The notes beneath the pieces were generated by a model that was not told the origin of the DNA, ran no database searches, and saw only the letters and a list, made by a program, of their open reading frames with translations. Source: Podarcis raffonei (lineage: Eukaryota > Chordata > Lepidosauria > Squamata > Lacertidae). Taken from it: a stretch of DNA of 64,000 nt. The stretch lies in NCBI RefSeq assembly GCF_027172205.1, contig NC_070614.1, forward strand, positions 33,098,001 to 33,162,000, written 5' to 3'. Shown here piece after piece: positions 32,380 through 44,000 of this stretch. The translations under genes and the position numbers were made by a program. Each line of letters opens with the position of its first letter. Positions within the stretch are counted from its first letter, which is position 1.

Positions 32380-34415
32380 GTAATAACCTGCCATGGCTGC
32401 ACGTTCTGAAACACCAACCTCCAATCTTCTAACAACCTTCTATGCTTCAGTCTCAATCTGTATAGGTCGTGCAAAGCATGTGCCATGGCATAGACAGCAT
32501 TGTAGACACTGTAACTATGGCCAGTCATCTTCATTTCAAATAAAATACCAGGAATGCTCTCCAGCTTCTCCTCCCCAGTGCATGTTTCCTTTTCATCTTC
32601 CTCCTGCTTCTTTAATGAACAGCTGAATGCCTGTTCCCAGAAGTCCTGGATAAATCCATCTCCTTTCACCTCAAAAGGAGTTATCTCCTTAATAAATTTT
32701 TGGAAGCCTGGTGGCTGATTTGAGTGAGCAGTGAAAGATATAGAACCATGGAAGGTTTGCATAGGCCATGTCTTCTGAATGGACACTGATGTGAAATCCC
32801 AGTGGGATGTAATAATCCACACTTTACCAAGAGGAGGCCATTCCATATAGGTTGCTAGAAAAAGAAATATCCTCACAATCTGAAATGATGGAGGTTCTCC
32901 ATATACAAAAAATATACTGGCTTTTTTCTCAAACATAACTTCATAATTTTTAAACTGCTTTAACATCAAGTCTACCATCCCCTCCACATAATCCCATTTT
33001 GGCATTCTTACTATGAAGGCATAACAGATTCCATTTTGAGCAAGCATTGGCATCATTGTCTGTAAAAACCTGTCCCCTTTGTCATCATTCACAGCACCAA
33101 CCCCAACCCATTTCCATCCAAAATGCTGAAGTAATCTCACAACTCCCATTTGCTGGTAGGATTCAGATGGGACCATTTGGTACAGAAAAGGGAATAGCAT
33201 TTTGGATCCTTTTAATGGCAAGAATGATCCATACGTGAGCTGAAATAAAATGTATAAGAAATTTAGGGATTAATCTTTTCCCTAATGGAGTTCTACTGGA
33301 TTGCATTTATCCAATTGTCATTCATGTATGTCAGCAAAAATGGTCATTTGGGTTTACAAATGCAAGCAAAAGGAATTTCTGGAGTTTTGTATTTCTGGAT
33401 CACAAGCCAGGCATTGGGCTGGAGTGGAATAATCTCAGGGAGAGTTCAGGCTGATTCAGATAACTGAACTATTACTATCCAGAATAGGACTTGAGGGGCA
33501 TGCCCAGCCCTAGCAGCTGACGAACAGTAATTGAGTAAAGCTTTCAAAGTAACTGTGAGTCCACCTGCAGTTTTCATAATCAACTCAGTTTAAACAATCT
33601 GCTTACCAAAATATCACTAGGAGTATGGACAAAACTACATTCATAAGAGCAAGATAATATGCCATATGTGCATGCTTCATACCCTCATACACAAAGCTTT
33701 ACCTGTGGAGTTTTGTGGGTTGCTGATATGAAAGCCATATTGACAGAGATCTCAGAGAAACATCCGCCAATGATAGCTATCAATTGGTTCTGCTTGTCAC
33801 AACTGAAATTGGGGACAAACTTCTTTTGTGTGGAAAGCAGGCTCAGTGTGGCCTTATAAGTCATTCTTGCAGTCAAGTAACTATTGAGGATGCGGATACC
33901 CAGAGAGACGTTTGGCAAGATGTTGGGATTCTCATTGATCTCTTTGACAGCAAATGCTAAGGCCAGGATGTGCTGGTAGTTCTTAGGCACTGAACTGTAA
34001 TAAAGGTGACAACAGTTTAATAAAATCACCACCACCATAACAAAAATGCATTTGTACTCTTCAGCATTTTTTATCCAAATGTTTCCAAGATGGTCGCAAA
34101 CTTTAGAACCACTTTAGGAAATAATAGACTTAAAAATAATTGAGATCTGAAATAAGTTTTGTATACTGAAAGGGAGCGAAAACAGAAATTGTCTTACACT
34201 GGTTCATCAATCAAGATCTGTGTAGGCTGTTCCTTGAAATTGAGGCTATTATAGTTTAAGAAGACTTGGGAAACCATCTCCCCAATGATGAGGTCACCCG
34301 GTTGGTAAAATTCATGAGGAATAGGGAGGGGATCATCATATATGCTGCAGTTAATGGAATATTTCTTGCATACAGCATGAGACAGAAGTACAAGCAGCAA
34401 CACCACCAGAAGCAT
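28445..34415 (-). CDS. VMN2R: V2R-3: complete vomeronasal type-2 receptor, six exons
   Basis: Exons on the minus strand: 1 = 34198-34415, 2 = 33703-33994, 3 = 32388-33239, 4 = 31453-31680, 5 = 30556-30682, 6 = 28445-29346. They total 2619 bp and predict 872 aa, a normal V2R length. All introns are GT-AG and phases agree (phase 2 after exon 1, phase 0 after exons 2-4, phase 1 after exon 5). Exon 1 supplies the signal peptide, exons 2-4 the Venus-flytrap domain, exon 5 the cysteine-rich domain, exon 6 the seven helices. This is a class C chemoreceptor expected to bind peptide or protein cues and couple to a G protein. The gene is compact (about 6 kb). Intron 3 carries an unclassified 360-bp insertion and a CT repeat after the donor. 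No frameshift or premature stop is visible, so it looks functional. Confidence 0.93.
29582..29648. repeat. Palindromic (TA)n in V2R-3 intron 5
   Basis: A TA run bounded by GGCTATA and TATAGCC is followed by a second one bounded by CCAATATA and TATATTGG. Each is a perfect inverted repeat able to form a hairpin. V2R-4 has only plain sequence here. Confidence 0.85.
29660..30550 (+). mobile_element. Old L2 relic in V2R-3 intron 5
   Basis: Orthologous to the relic at 60-950, with the same landmarks (GAGCCACCCAGAGTGGCTGG near 30450 and a TTG/TTA tail ending beside the exon 5 donor). It is decayed and non-coding. Confidence 0.75.
31804..32161 (-). mobile_element. Unclassified 360-bp insertion in V2R-3 intron 3
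   Basis: It interrupts sequence that is continuous in V2R-1 and V2R-4 (TTCTATATTT joined to CTAGTTG). It is GC-richer than its surroundings. On the minus strand it holds two AATAAA signals (near 31894 and 31948) followed by G-rich sequence. No ORF, clear terminal repeat or target duplication is seen. It could be an LTR-type remnant or a processed RNA copy; I cannot decide. Confidence 0.5.
32335..32378. repeat. (GA)n microsatellite after V2R-3 exon 3 donor
   Basis: About 22 GA units, again directly next to the exon 3 donor and CT-rich on the gene strand. Confidence 0.95.
32388..33239 (-). CDS. VMN2R: V2R-3 exon 3 (main ligand-binding exon)
   Basis: The exon has 852 bp and 284 codons, and starts [14 protein letters not shown] after the acceptor TTATTTCAG. 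It is nearly the same as V2R-1 exon 3 along its whole length, including the central part ([34 protein letters not shown]) where V2R-4 differs. It ends VQPWQ with donor GTTATT. Confidence 0.92.
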
Positions 34416-35351
34416 GTTCCTGTTGAAAAAGTTTCACCTCCAAATGTACATTCTCATGTTTACATCTACAGCAGTATATGTAGCTATTTTCTTTTTACCT
34501 ACAGAATGTATCCGATGGTATATGTAAACCATCTCCCGGTTTTATATTCTATAATGGTTCTCTTTAATCAGTGTTTCCGAACAGCAACTCTGTTCATCTC
34601 CTCACTTTTCCCCTGTGTGAATTAAAACCTTCATATGTTCCTGTTCAAGTAGAAATATCAAAGGTTTTCATTGGTGTACAAATAAAGTAAGTGTAACACT
34701 GAAGATTCTCCATGGGTTTGTCCAAAAGAATGTGAAATGCATTATTGTTAGGTAATGTTATGGTTCATAATGTGTTCATGTGCTTTTATTCATACCTAAC
34801 CAAAGAGGTCAAGATTTGCGCAGAAAATATTTGGGAACTTGATTATTCAGTTGGCAAGGAGACAGGATGAGGACAGGAATATTGTCACTATACTTTTTGG
34901 CGCTTAAAATTGTGACAGAATCAGTTGATGATAAACATACTCCAACATGTATAGGGGAAATAATCATAAAAGAAAATGACAGAGCCCTGCCTATGCCTAT
35001 ATTCAGTGCTCAAGAATACAAGGTATTTATATGTTCTTTTCCAGATTCTGATTGTTGATCTTGCTGAAGACATCTGTCCCTCCATTGTTTCAGAGGATGG
35101 ATGCCAGTAATTTTGACAATGATTGGTGTGATTAAAATCTCCCCTGTGTATTGATGTTCCTTGAAGTTGTGCCATGAATAACAAAAGTACTACGTGTATT
35201 TTTCTACCTAAACTCTACAGCTATACTTTCTTTTCTGAGGGGTAACAAATGGCCAGTGGCACTTAGCCAGAAAGTTGTACACTCCATTTGTCCAGGACTA
35301 GAGTTAACTTCACACAAACAGACCATTCACTTAAAGGCCAGGAAATCTAAG
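34416..35351 (-). promoter_or_regulatory. Conserved 5' flank of V2R-3
   Basis: The proximal flank is complete compared with V2R-1. The distal part resumes at 36375 after the foldback/L2 insertion. Confidence 0.5.
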
Positions 35352-36364
35352 TTACAGGTAGGTAGCCGTGTTAGTCTGCCGTAGTCGAAACAAAATAAAA
35401 AAAATCCTTCCAGTAGGACCTTAGAGACCAACTAAGTTTGTTATTGGTATGAACTTTCATGTGTATGCACACTTCTTCAGATATGTATCTAAAGAAGTGT
35501 GCATGCACACGAAAGCTCATTCTATCTCCACCGTATCAAGCAGTTGGTCCCTTACCTTTCTCGCCCTGATCTGGCCACAGTGATCCATGCGATGGTCACC
35601 CCCAGTCTTGATTATTGTAACTTGCTTTACGCAGGGTGCCCTTGAAGGCGACCCAGAAACTCCAGCAGGTGCAGAATTCCGCGGCGAGGCTCCTTACAGG
35701 GACCTTGCCACAGGATCACATTCATTCAGTGTTTTATCAGCCGTACTGGTTCCTGGTGGAGTACAGGGTCAGGTTTCAGGTGCTGGTTTTGACCTTTAAA
35801 GCCCTATGTGGCCTAGGACCCTCGTACTATGGGACCGCCTCTCCTGGTATGCCCTGCGGAGGACCTTAAGGTCCACAAAATAACAACACTTTGGAGGTCC
35901 TGAGCCGCAAGTTGGTTAGACTGGTATCCACTAGGGCCAGGGTCTTTTCAGTACTTGCCCCGACTTGGTGGAATGCTCTGTCACAAGAGACCAGGGGCCT
36001 GCAGGATTTGACATCTTTCCGCAGGGCCTGCAAGACAAAGCTGTTCTGCCTGGCCTTTGATTTTGACTCAGTCCTACCCTTATGTTTCCCTCCCCTTATG
36101 CTTTTGATTTATGGGCTATTACTAAAATGAGGCTGCATTTTAAATTGTATTTTAATCTGTATTTTAACCCATATTTTAATTAAATTTTTTTTCTATTACG
36201 TTTTATTGTAATTTTATGGGTGTTAGCCTCCCTGAGCCCATTTCTGGCCTGGGAGGGTGGGGTATACATAAAAAATATATATTATTATTTATTATTATTA
36301 TTACCAATAACAAAATTAGTTGGTCTCTAAGGTGCTACTGGAAGGATTTTTTTTATTTTGTTAA
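35352..36364. mobile_element. Foldback (inverted-repeat) DNA element in V2R-3 5' flank
   Basis: The left arm (35352-35470, with GTAGCCGTGTTAGTCTG and AGAGACCAACTAAGTTTGTT) is mirrored by the right arm at 36302-36362 (AACAAAATTAGTTGGTCTCT). The centre is a hairpin around 35465-35515, and an L2 copy interrupts it. The flanking sequence GAAATCTAAG occurs at both sides (35342-35351 and 36365-36374) and once in V2R-1 and V2R-2, marking a target duplication. The outermost part of the right arm is missing. The superfamily is not assigned. Confidence 0.65.
35520..36300 (+). mobile_element. L2 3' end inserted in a foldback element
   Basis: It starts in L2 codons (RIKQLVPYL, RPDLATVIHAMVTPSLDYC), continues through LEGDPETPAGA-type frames and ARVFSVLAPTWWNALSQETR, and ends in an ATT repeat. 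It is decayed by stops. It split the right arm of the foldback element at 35352-36362. Confidence 0.8.
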
Positions 36365-36514
36365 GAAATCTAAGGTTCAATGTTATCATGATGGGAATAT
36401 CTTTTTCTGTTAGATCACTTCAAATTCTTGCTTGTCCCATTTATTGTCATTACTACAATTTCTAAATTATTAACAGTATTTATTTATGCAATACTATATA
36501 TGTTTGTTCATTTC

Positions 36515-36737
36515 TTCATCACATTTTATATACTATCTTTATCTTCCAAGGATCTCAACGTGGTGCACATAGTTTTCCTCCCCCCATTTAATCCTCAAAA
36601 CAATCCTGTGAGGTAGGTTAGGCTAAGAGATGGTGACTTCTCCAAGGTCCCCCAGTGAGTTTCATGGCTGTGTAGGGATTCGAACCCTGCTAGTTCCTAG
36701 TCCAACACTCTAACCTTTACACCACACTGTGTGCCCA
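36515..36737 (-). mobile_element. MIR-like tRNA SINE in V2R-3 5' flank
   Basis: Co-duplicated copy; the B-box equivalent is GGGATTCGAACCCTGC, the best preserved of the set. Confidence 0.7.
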
Positions 36738-36879
36738 TTGCATAATGTCAGGAAGAAAGATTTTCAGTCCTAAATTTTGACTGTGTGCATGTTTCAACAA
36801 AGTTTCAATTCCTTGGGGTTTCACATAAATCATTCTATGCATTGACAAAATGAACACACATGGCTGCATGGGCCCAATT

Positions 36880-37310
36880 CAAAGTGCTAATTTTGACCTA
36901 TATAGCCTTAGGACAACAATACCTCAAGGACCACCTATCTCTTTCTGAACCTACATGGATCCTGTGATTGTCATCTGAGGCCCTTCTTCTTATGCCACCT
37001 CCACAAAAGCTCTGCAGTGGTTCCTCATTTGTGGAATGCTCTTCCCAGGGTGGTTTGACTGACGCTTTCATTATACACCTTTAGTGTGCGATGAAAACAT
37101 TATTCATCAAGCAGGTCTTGGACTGATTAACATCCTATAGCCTTTTATATGTGTTTGTTGGAGGGGGTGAGGGTGGTGAGAAAGGAGGTTGTGTATCCAT
37201 TATTGTTTTTATGATATGTATTGGGTTTTTATCTTGCAATTTTATGTCGTCAACTGCCCTGAGATCTACGGATGAAGGGTGGTATATAAATTTAATAAAT
37301 GAATAATAAG
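36880..37310 (+). mobile_element. L2-type 3' end, V2R-3 unit
   Basis: Copy of 15880-16290 with the same order of landmarks, ending in AATAAATGAATAATAA. Confidence 0.7.
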
Positions 37311-37517
37311 CGCCATCAATCAGGGCACCATCAATCAGGCTAGCCCACCCACCACCAGTGCCACACTCACCCACATCTTTTGCTCTAGCAGAACAAGCAT
37401 TGGGATGAGTTCTATACAGCTACAACTTTGTGTATAGAGATTCCCCATGAAAGGAGGATTCCTGTGTGGAGAACTTTTAGCTGTCTAAAATTTTATAGGC
37501 ATAGAACTTCTTCCAAG

Positions 37518-37620
37518 GTCATAGAATAATGGAATTGTAGAGCTTGAAGGAATCTTGGGTGTCATCTGGTCCAACCTCCTGCAAAGCAGGTCCATTGACT
37601 GTGCAGACCATGGGGGTGTA
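37518..37620 (-). mobile_element. CR1 3' end fragment, V2R-3 unit
   Basis: Reverse CR1 3' end: GAATTGTAGAGCTTGAAGGA, TCATCTGGTCCAACCTCCTG, GCAAAGCAGGTCC. Confidence 0.65.
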
Positions 37621-37804
37621 TTGCAAAGGCAGATGAGTACATTGCATAGCATCAGTTATTTGTCTGTGACAGATTGTTTGTCCACATGTACAAAGGGATG
37701 GGGAAGGATTTAGTTTGCTCTTTATCTGAGTACTGGAAAATTGCCAGAATCTTGGAAAGCAGCATATATTACGTTCATTCTGAAACAAGGGATTGACAAC
37801 CATA

Positions 37805-37905
37805 TGTCAGGAGTGCTCTGATGGTGTTTCCTGCTTGGCAGGGGGTTGGACTCGATGGCCCTTGTGGTCTCTTCCAACTCTATGATTCTATGATTCTATG
37901 ATTCT
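37805..37905 (+). mobile_element. CR1 3' end with ATGATTCT repeat
   Basis: GGTTGGACTCGATGGCCCTT, GGTCTCTTCCAACTCTATG and three copies of ATGATTCT form the standard CR1 3' terminus. Confidence 0.85.
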
Positions 37906-37914
37906 AAGACACAG

Positions 37915-38490
37915 ATTTACTTTTTGTTAAAAATTATAGGCTGATCTCGTTCTTAAATAGTAATTACAAATTATTTTCCAATATAATGGCAATTTGTATG
38001 AAAAGGGTCTTAAAGGATTTAATTCACCAAGATTTGGCTGGCTTTCTACCTGGCTGCCAGATGAAAGAAAACATACGAAACATAATTGATGTAACTGAAT
38101 ATCTGGAGGTCAGGAATGAAAAGAAAGCAACATTGATATTTTTAAATGCGGAGAAGGCCTTTGATAATGTATCATAGATCTTCATGAAGAAAACAACAGA
38201 AATGATGAATTTCAGAGAGTCATTCCTTAGGGGAATTCACACAATTTATTCAGACGAGCAGACCATGCTGATTGTGAACAATATAATAACGGAAAGATGT
38301 TAAATAATGAAAGGGGCAAAACAGTAGTGTCCCCTGTTGCCACTATTGTTTATTTTAGCTTTAGAGACACTGGTGAGAAACATAAGATCATTTGAAGGTA
38401 TACAGTAAAAGGAATAACAGTGGGGAGTAAAGCATATAAAATAAAAACATTTGCAGATGACCTTGTGATAACTGTGGAAGATCTGATGGT
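37915..38490 (+). mobile_element. Decayed L1 reverse transcriptase fragment
   Basis: Recognisable pieces are [32 protein letters not shown] and PLLFILALETLVRNIRS, followed by a broken KTFADDLVI-like segment. Stops interrupt all of these. Only the reverse transcriptase core remains. Confidence 0.8.
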
Positions 38491-38499
38491 TAGAATAGA

Positions 38500-38732
38500 A
38501 TAAAACTTTATTTGCGTCAGCCGTTGGCCATAGCAACAGAAGAACATTGTGATATACACAAAACAAAATTAAAAAGTCAATTATATAAAACACAGTTAAG
38601 GGTCCTAAATCAGCAATCCAATAGTGGACCTTATTCTGATTGCCCCAGCTAAAAACCTTGCAACCTTTGCTGTTACCTGCTCCTCTTGATCAGCCAGGAG
38701 AAAAGATACTGTGGCATTGGTTGGAAGAGAAT
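38500..38732. repeat. Unclassified repeat between L1 and L2 relics
   Basis: Starts AGAATAGAATAAAACTTTAT, which looks like the reversed 3' end of a LINE, then TTGCGTCAGCCGTTGGCC. The family was not recognised with certainty and there is no coding trace. Confidence 0.35.
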
Positions 38733-39798
38733 TGAGAATTTTTTTAGCAGATATGTTTCCTTGGAACCATTCCAGTTTTGCTTCAGGCCTGGTCATGGGA
38801 CAGGAAAACTGCCTTGGTCACTCTGGTTAATAACATTTATCAGGAGAGTGATGCAGGGAGTTCCATCCTGCTTGTTCTTGATCTCCTAATGCATTTTGAT
38901 GCTGTTGAAATTTCAATTGGTCCAAATTGCAGCAGCCAGATAGCTGGCTGGGAATTCCTTCAGATCTCATACGACCTCTGTTTTAAAACAGCTGAACTGG
39001 TTGCCAGTTTGTTTCTTTCCCCAATTCACTGTGTGCACATCAGCATTTAAAGTCCTAAACTACACAGGACCCCATTACTCATTCCCTACATACCATCTCT
39101 GGTACTGAAATTGGCATATGATGCCCTCTTGTTAATTCCACCAACCTTTTAAGTTTGGTGCCTGATAGCTTGGGTAAGGACATTCCGACTTTTCTCTTTT
39201 GTTTTTTAGGGTGGCTCTCTACTACTGCTAGACAGATACAGCAAAAGCTGAAACTGGTGAGGCTATTCTCTGTTGCAGCCCCTAAGTTGTGGAACTCCCT
39301 TTGCTCAGAGGGGTTTCTAGCACCTTCATTATACAGCTTTCAGTGAATGCTGAAGATGCACCTGTTTGCCCTGGCTTTTGACACTGCAGATGCGTATTTT
39401 TTAGGACCCACCTTATCTTTATAATTCTGTTTTGAATGGTTTTTCATATTGTATATGATTGTGTTTTAATACTATTGTTGTGTTTTCATAGTTGTAACCA
39501 ACCCTGGGACTCTAGGGTGAAGAGTGGGTTATGTAATAGTAGTAGTATTATCATTATATCTCCACCCCCATCGTTCAGCCTAGACATCGAGGTCCTCCTC
39601 CGAGGGTCATCGGCTGGTTCCCTAACTGCGAGAAGCAAAGTTACAGGGAAGCAGGCAGAGGGACTTCTCGGTAGTGGCGCCCTACCTGTGGAATGTCCTA
39701 TGTTAAGATGTCAAGGAGACAAAGAATTATACAATTTTTAGAAGATATCTGAAGGCAGCCCTGTATTGGGAAGGTTTTAATGTTTGATGTTTTACTAT

Positions 39799-39848
<50 letters not shown>

Positions 39849-39915
39849 TGTAAGCCGCCCAGAGTGGCTGGGGAACACAGCCAGATGGGTGAAGTATATA
39901 ACAAAATATTATTAT
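38733..39915 (+). mobile_element. Old L2-like relic downstream of V2R-4
   Basis: Copy of the relic at 25297-26455, with the same order of reverse transcriptase trace and two 3' ends. The second tail carries a long (TA)n run at 39800-39846. It shows the state of the tail without the younger L2 that interrupts it near V2R-3. Confidence 0.7.
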
Positions 39916-40192
39916 TAGCAGTAATAGTAATACAAGAAGAAATAGGAATAATCAAGCACTCATGCTTGAATACACATGAGATCCTTAGCAACAGCATTTC
40001 CAGTGATATATATTATTAGTAGTATTGCAAGAAAGAGATGCATATATGCTTTCATTTTGTTTTTCTTATAACTCGCTCCCTAATGTTCAGATCAGGAGCA
40101 GAATTCAGAGAAACTAATAATGGTGGACTTCCAATAAAATGCATCTAAGAGAAAAATAAAAAGATGAAGACAGAACTCTTTCATATTTTCCT

Positions 40193-41082
40193 TTACATTA
40201 TATGCTCTCTACTATTTAGGTCAGGCCTCAGCACAATGATGTAGCATTTAGGGAAAAAGATGCAACCCAGTAACCCAGCAGTGGAGCATAAGATGGAGAA
40301 GATCTCCACAGCCACCATGTATTTTCCTTTGGTGCTCAGATAGGTGGGAACAAAGGATAACCACACACTACAAAACAGCAACATGCTGAAAGTGATGAAC
40401 TTGGCTTCATTGAAACTGTCAGGTAACTTCCTGGCTAGAAAAGCCACAATGAAACTGATAATGGCTAGAGAGCCCATATAGCCCAAAACACAGTAAAACA
40501 TAGTAGCTGAATTCTCATTACAAACTAGTATGATTTCCCCATAGAATGAGTGTGGGTCTGTATCTGGGAATGGAGGAGCGGTACTTAACCAAAGAGTACA
40601 AACACCAGCTTGAATAAAAGTGGAGAGAAGGATAATAGAATTTGCTGTTCTTTTGCCAACCCATTTCCTCATTTTGGCACCTGGTTTGGTTGCCATGAAG
40701 GCCAGAACCACAGTGATGGTCTTTGCCAATACAGAAGAGAGGGCCAAAGAGAAGATGATGCCAAAGGCCGTTTGTCGGAGAGGGCAGGTTGCCTTTCCAG
40801 GCTGTCCGATGAAGAGCAGGGAACAGAGGAAACAAAGGAGGAGGGAAACAAGAAGGATGTAGGTGAGGTTCCGGTTGTTAGCTTTTACTATTGGACTTTC
40901 CTTGTGCTTCATAAAAATTCCAAGAACTAAAGCTGCGACAAAAGAGAGAGAAATAGCCATAATAAATAAGATGATCCCCAAATCTTCGTTGTAAGTAAGG
41001 TAGCTTATAATCCTTGGAATGCACTGAGTTTGGTTTTCATTGGCATACTGGTCTTCTGGACAATTTATGCAGGCATCCATAT
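40193..41082 (-). CDS. VMN2R: V2R-4 exon 6 (seven-transmembrane domain)
   Basis: The exon begins in phase 1 with the split codon followed by [20 protein letters not shown], then seven helices nearly identical to V2R-3. It keeps [42 protein letters not shown] and [16 protein letters not shown]. It ends REHIM because a CAA codon present in V2R-3 is TAA here, which trims four residues from the cytoplasmic tail. Confidence 0.92.
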
Positions 41083-44000
41083 CTTCAAAAATAAAAATTA
41101 AAGAAAAGGAAGAGTGATTTTAATATTCCCAAATGCAGAACAACATCTATCTAAGAAGTCTTAAAACCTCATGAGAGGTTTTGTTCTTTTACAATGATAA
41201 AAAGTTGTACTGTGTTGTTTTAAAAATATTTATTTAAAATTTGAACCACCATGCAGTTTACATTCTCCTAAGAAATAAATACTAGATATCTTTTGTTATG
41301 AAAATGGCTTGATGTTTCAATATATGTTATTTTTTATTTTTTGAGGGGTCTAGTATTTTCTAAATTAGTTAATTTTATAATTTGTTTTTAAGAATAGGAT
41401 TGGAGGACTGCTATGGGACTAAGCCCTAGTCAACAGAATGGCTGGGGCAGGTTCCAGTAGGGAAGTTGTATTGGGACATCTAATCTCAGTGATCACAGGC
41501 AGGAGGAGTTGTCTGAAGACCAGATCGTGTCATTAGGTTGGTTCAGTCATTATCTGAAGACTATTCTTGCCTCTGGGTCTGATCCTGACCAGAAGGATAC
41601 ATGTATCAAAAAGGGTGTCCCATATGAAACCTAAAGTGGCACTGTGAAATGCCAGGTCAATGATTCACAAGGCCACTGCCATCCTGTTAAGCCTTATTAG
41701 GGAAGTTTTTAATGTTTGATGTATTTATCTTGTTTTTAATATGTCATTGGGAGCCACCCAGAGTGACTGGGGAAACCTATCCAGATGGGCGCGGTGAAAA
41801 TAATAAATTAAGACAACTGCAGCCCATTATAGTGAGTTTTGTCATGTTTGATATTTTATTGTATTTTTAATATTTTAAAAGGAGTTACCTAGAGTGGTTG
41901 GGACAACCCAGTCGGATGGGTGGCATATAAATAATAACCTTATTGTTATTGTTGTTGTTATTGCTATTATTCTGTCTCCCACCTTTCTTATCAGAGATCG
42001 TTCCTTCTGGACACGACACACAATCATAACAACATATTTTTGCTCCCTCTTTCTTTTTCCTGTTGTAGCCAGGATAGCAGTTGTCATTACACACAGAAAC
42101 TGGTAATACCTGCACAGAAACATGATGGATGATGAGAAAAAATGGGTAGTGGTGGGGAGTTCAATAAGATGTAATAAAAACAATTGAATCTGCTTCATAT
42201 GACATAACATGGTTATAGAGCAGCCATTTTGACAGCAAATTTTTTTTGGGGGGGTCAGGGATTCTTGTTTTCTTTAAAAACTGAAATAATGCAATAAACT
42301 GGAAGATTCTCTGAAAAATTCATGTAAATTTCAAAGAGATATCACTACTCTGTTAATATGTCTTTAAAAAGAAAGGGAGGATCTTTAGTATCTAAAGAGG
42401 AGCCAGAAGAGTGAACTGGACTGATGAACATTTTTGTCTCACCTGATTAAAGCTTTGGTGCCAGACAATTTGGTCATCATGAATGGTTAACTCTTTGCCT
42501 CGAGGAGCCTGAGGATCTAATGTTCCAACTTTTACTCTAACCACTGATGCATTCAGAAACATCATCCAATTTGTAACATCAAAGCCTGTTACTAATTCTC
42601 CATTGTCATCAAAATGTATTGTTTCTCCAACACTGTTATTGAACATGATGAGCTTTAGAAAGTGATGGATCTGTATTCAGAGAATCCAAAGAAAGGAAGA
42701 ACTAGGTCTTTGAAATGATTTCACTGAGCTTTACAAAGGGCTATCATACTACATTTATATTTGTTGTGATTCTATATTTCTAGTAGCCTTCATTTGTCCC
42801 AATTTTTACTTTCACTGTTATTATAATGAAGCTAGCATTAACTATCCAAATGGATTCATAGGGACTTCCGGGTTGGCGCCATTGTTTAATGGCGGATTCC
42901 CTCCGAGCTCCGGAGGGAATCGGCTCCGTAGCGTCTGGGTCTGGCCGCTGCGGCGAAGCGGGGACCCTTAAAATCACAGGCGCGGATGCCTGTGAACACA
43001 GAGACTCGGCGGGCACCATTTGCGCCCCCCCAATCCGCGACGGAGCCTTTTTAAAGGCTTCGGAACGGAGGCAGGGTGAGGCGTGGTGCTGAGAGTACTC
43101 CCTCGCCTACGGAGTGAAGCCGCAAGCCATTGACAGAGAGCGCCAACTTCTTCCAAGATCGACTGGACTCTAAAATAGTAACCCGTGAGTAATACGGAGA
43201 TTGGGACTTTAAAAAAAAAATTTAATTTTGAATTTGGAACGAGCGGGAAGGGGCTAAAAAGGAAGTCACCCCCCCCTCTTTGTAAACAAGTTAAAGCAAA
43301 GGACTGGGCAACCAAGGTCGAGAGAACCTGTTTTCTAGTGAAAAGATCTTGATTTCACGGTTTTGACACTATAAGGATTCACTGGAGGATAAAAAGAATT
43401 TGGGGACTGGAATTTCACCCCCCCCGAGACCCGGGAACGTCCCAAGAGAAAGTCTGTTGCATGGAAGATTTTGACAGCTGTCAAGAGAGCTGCTAGTCAG
43501 CTAGTTGCCAGCTGGAAAAAGAGAACATTGTTTCTGCTGTTTTTGTTGGTTCATCTGGTATAACTTTGTTGAAAACAACGATGACTGATACAAAATAACT
43601 GGACTTTTGGTTTCGAGCTGAAAGGAACATTAAGGAACTAAAATCCCCCTAGAGGGGTAATAGGGATACTACACTACAAAAATGACTGGAGTATGTAAAT
43701 TCCAAGCAGAACTGGACAGAGCGCTCGTTCTCTTGGGAAATTTGAAAGATGAATACAATGTTATGTCTACAAAGATATCACTACTACACCGGTCAGTAAA
43801 CAACAGTTTTGAGCTGGATAAAGATTTGAAACAGGAAGCCTACTCAACTGAACAAATAAATGAAACTGAAAGTGCAGAAATGATGGAGCAAGGTGTTGTT
43901 TTTGAAGAAAATGAAGGAGAAGCAGGAGACGTGCAGGAGCTAAAGGAGAGTTACAATATGAGGCCTGACATGATGATAAAAAAGGATAATAAAAATTGGA

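Noticed and set aside
32199-33221. The 340-codon continuous frame as the V2R-3 exon
   Set aside because: It reads past the splice donor into the CT repeat (LSLSLS); the true exon ends at VQPWQ at 32388.
40610-40930. Plus-strand 106-codon frame over V2R-4 exon 6 (also 28874-29194 over V2R-3)
   Set aside because: It is the antisense shadow of the 7TM exon; conservation follows the receptor strand.
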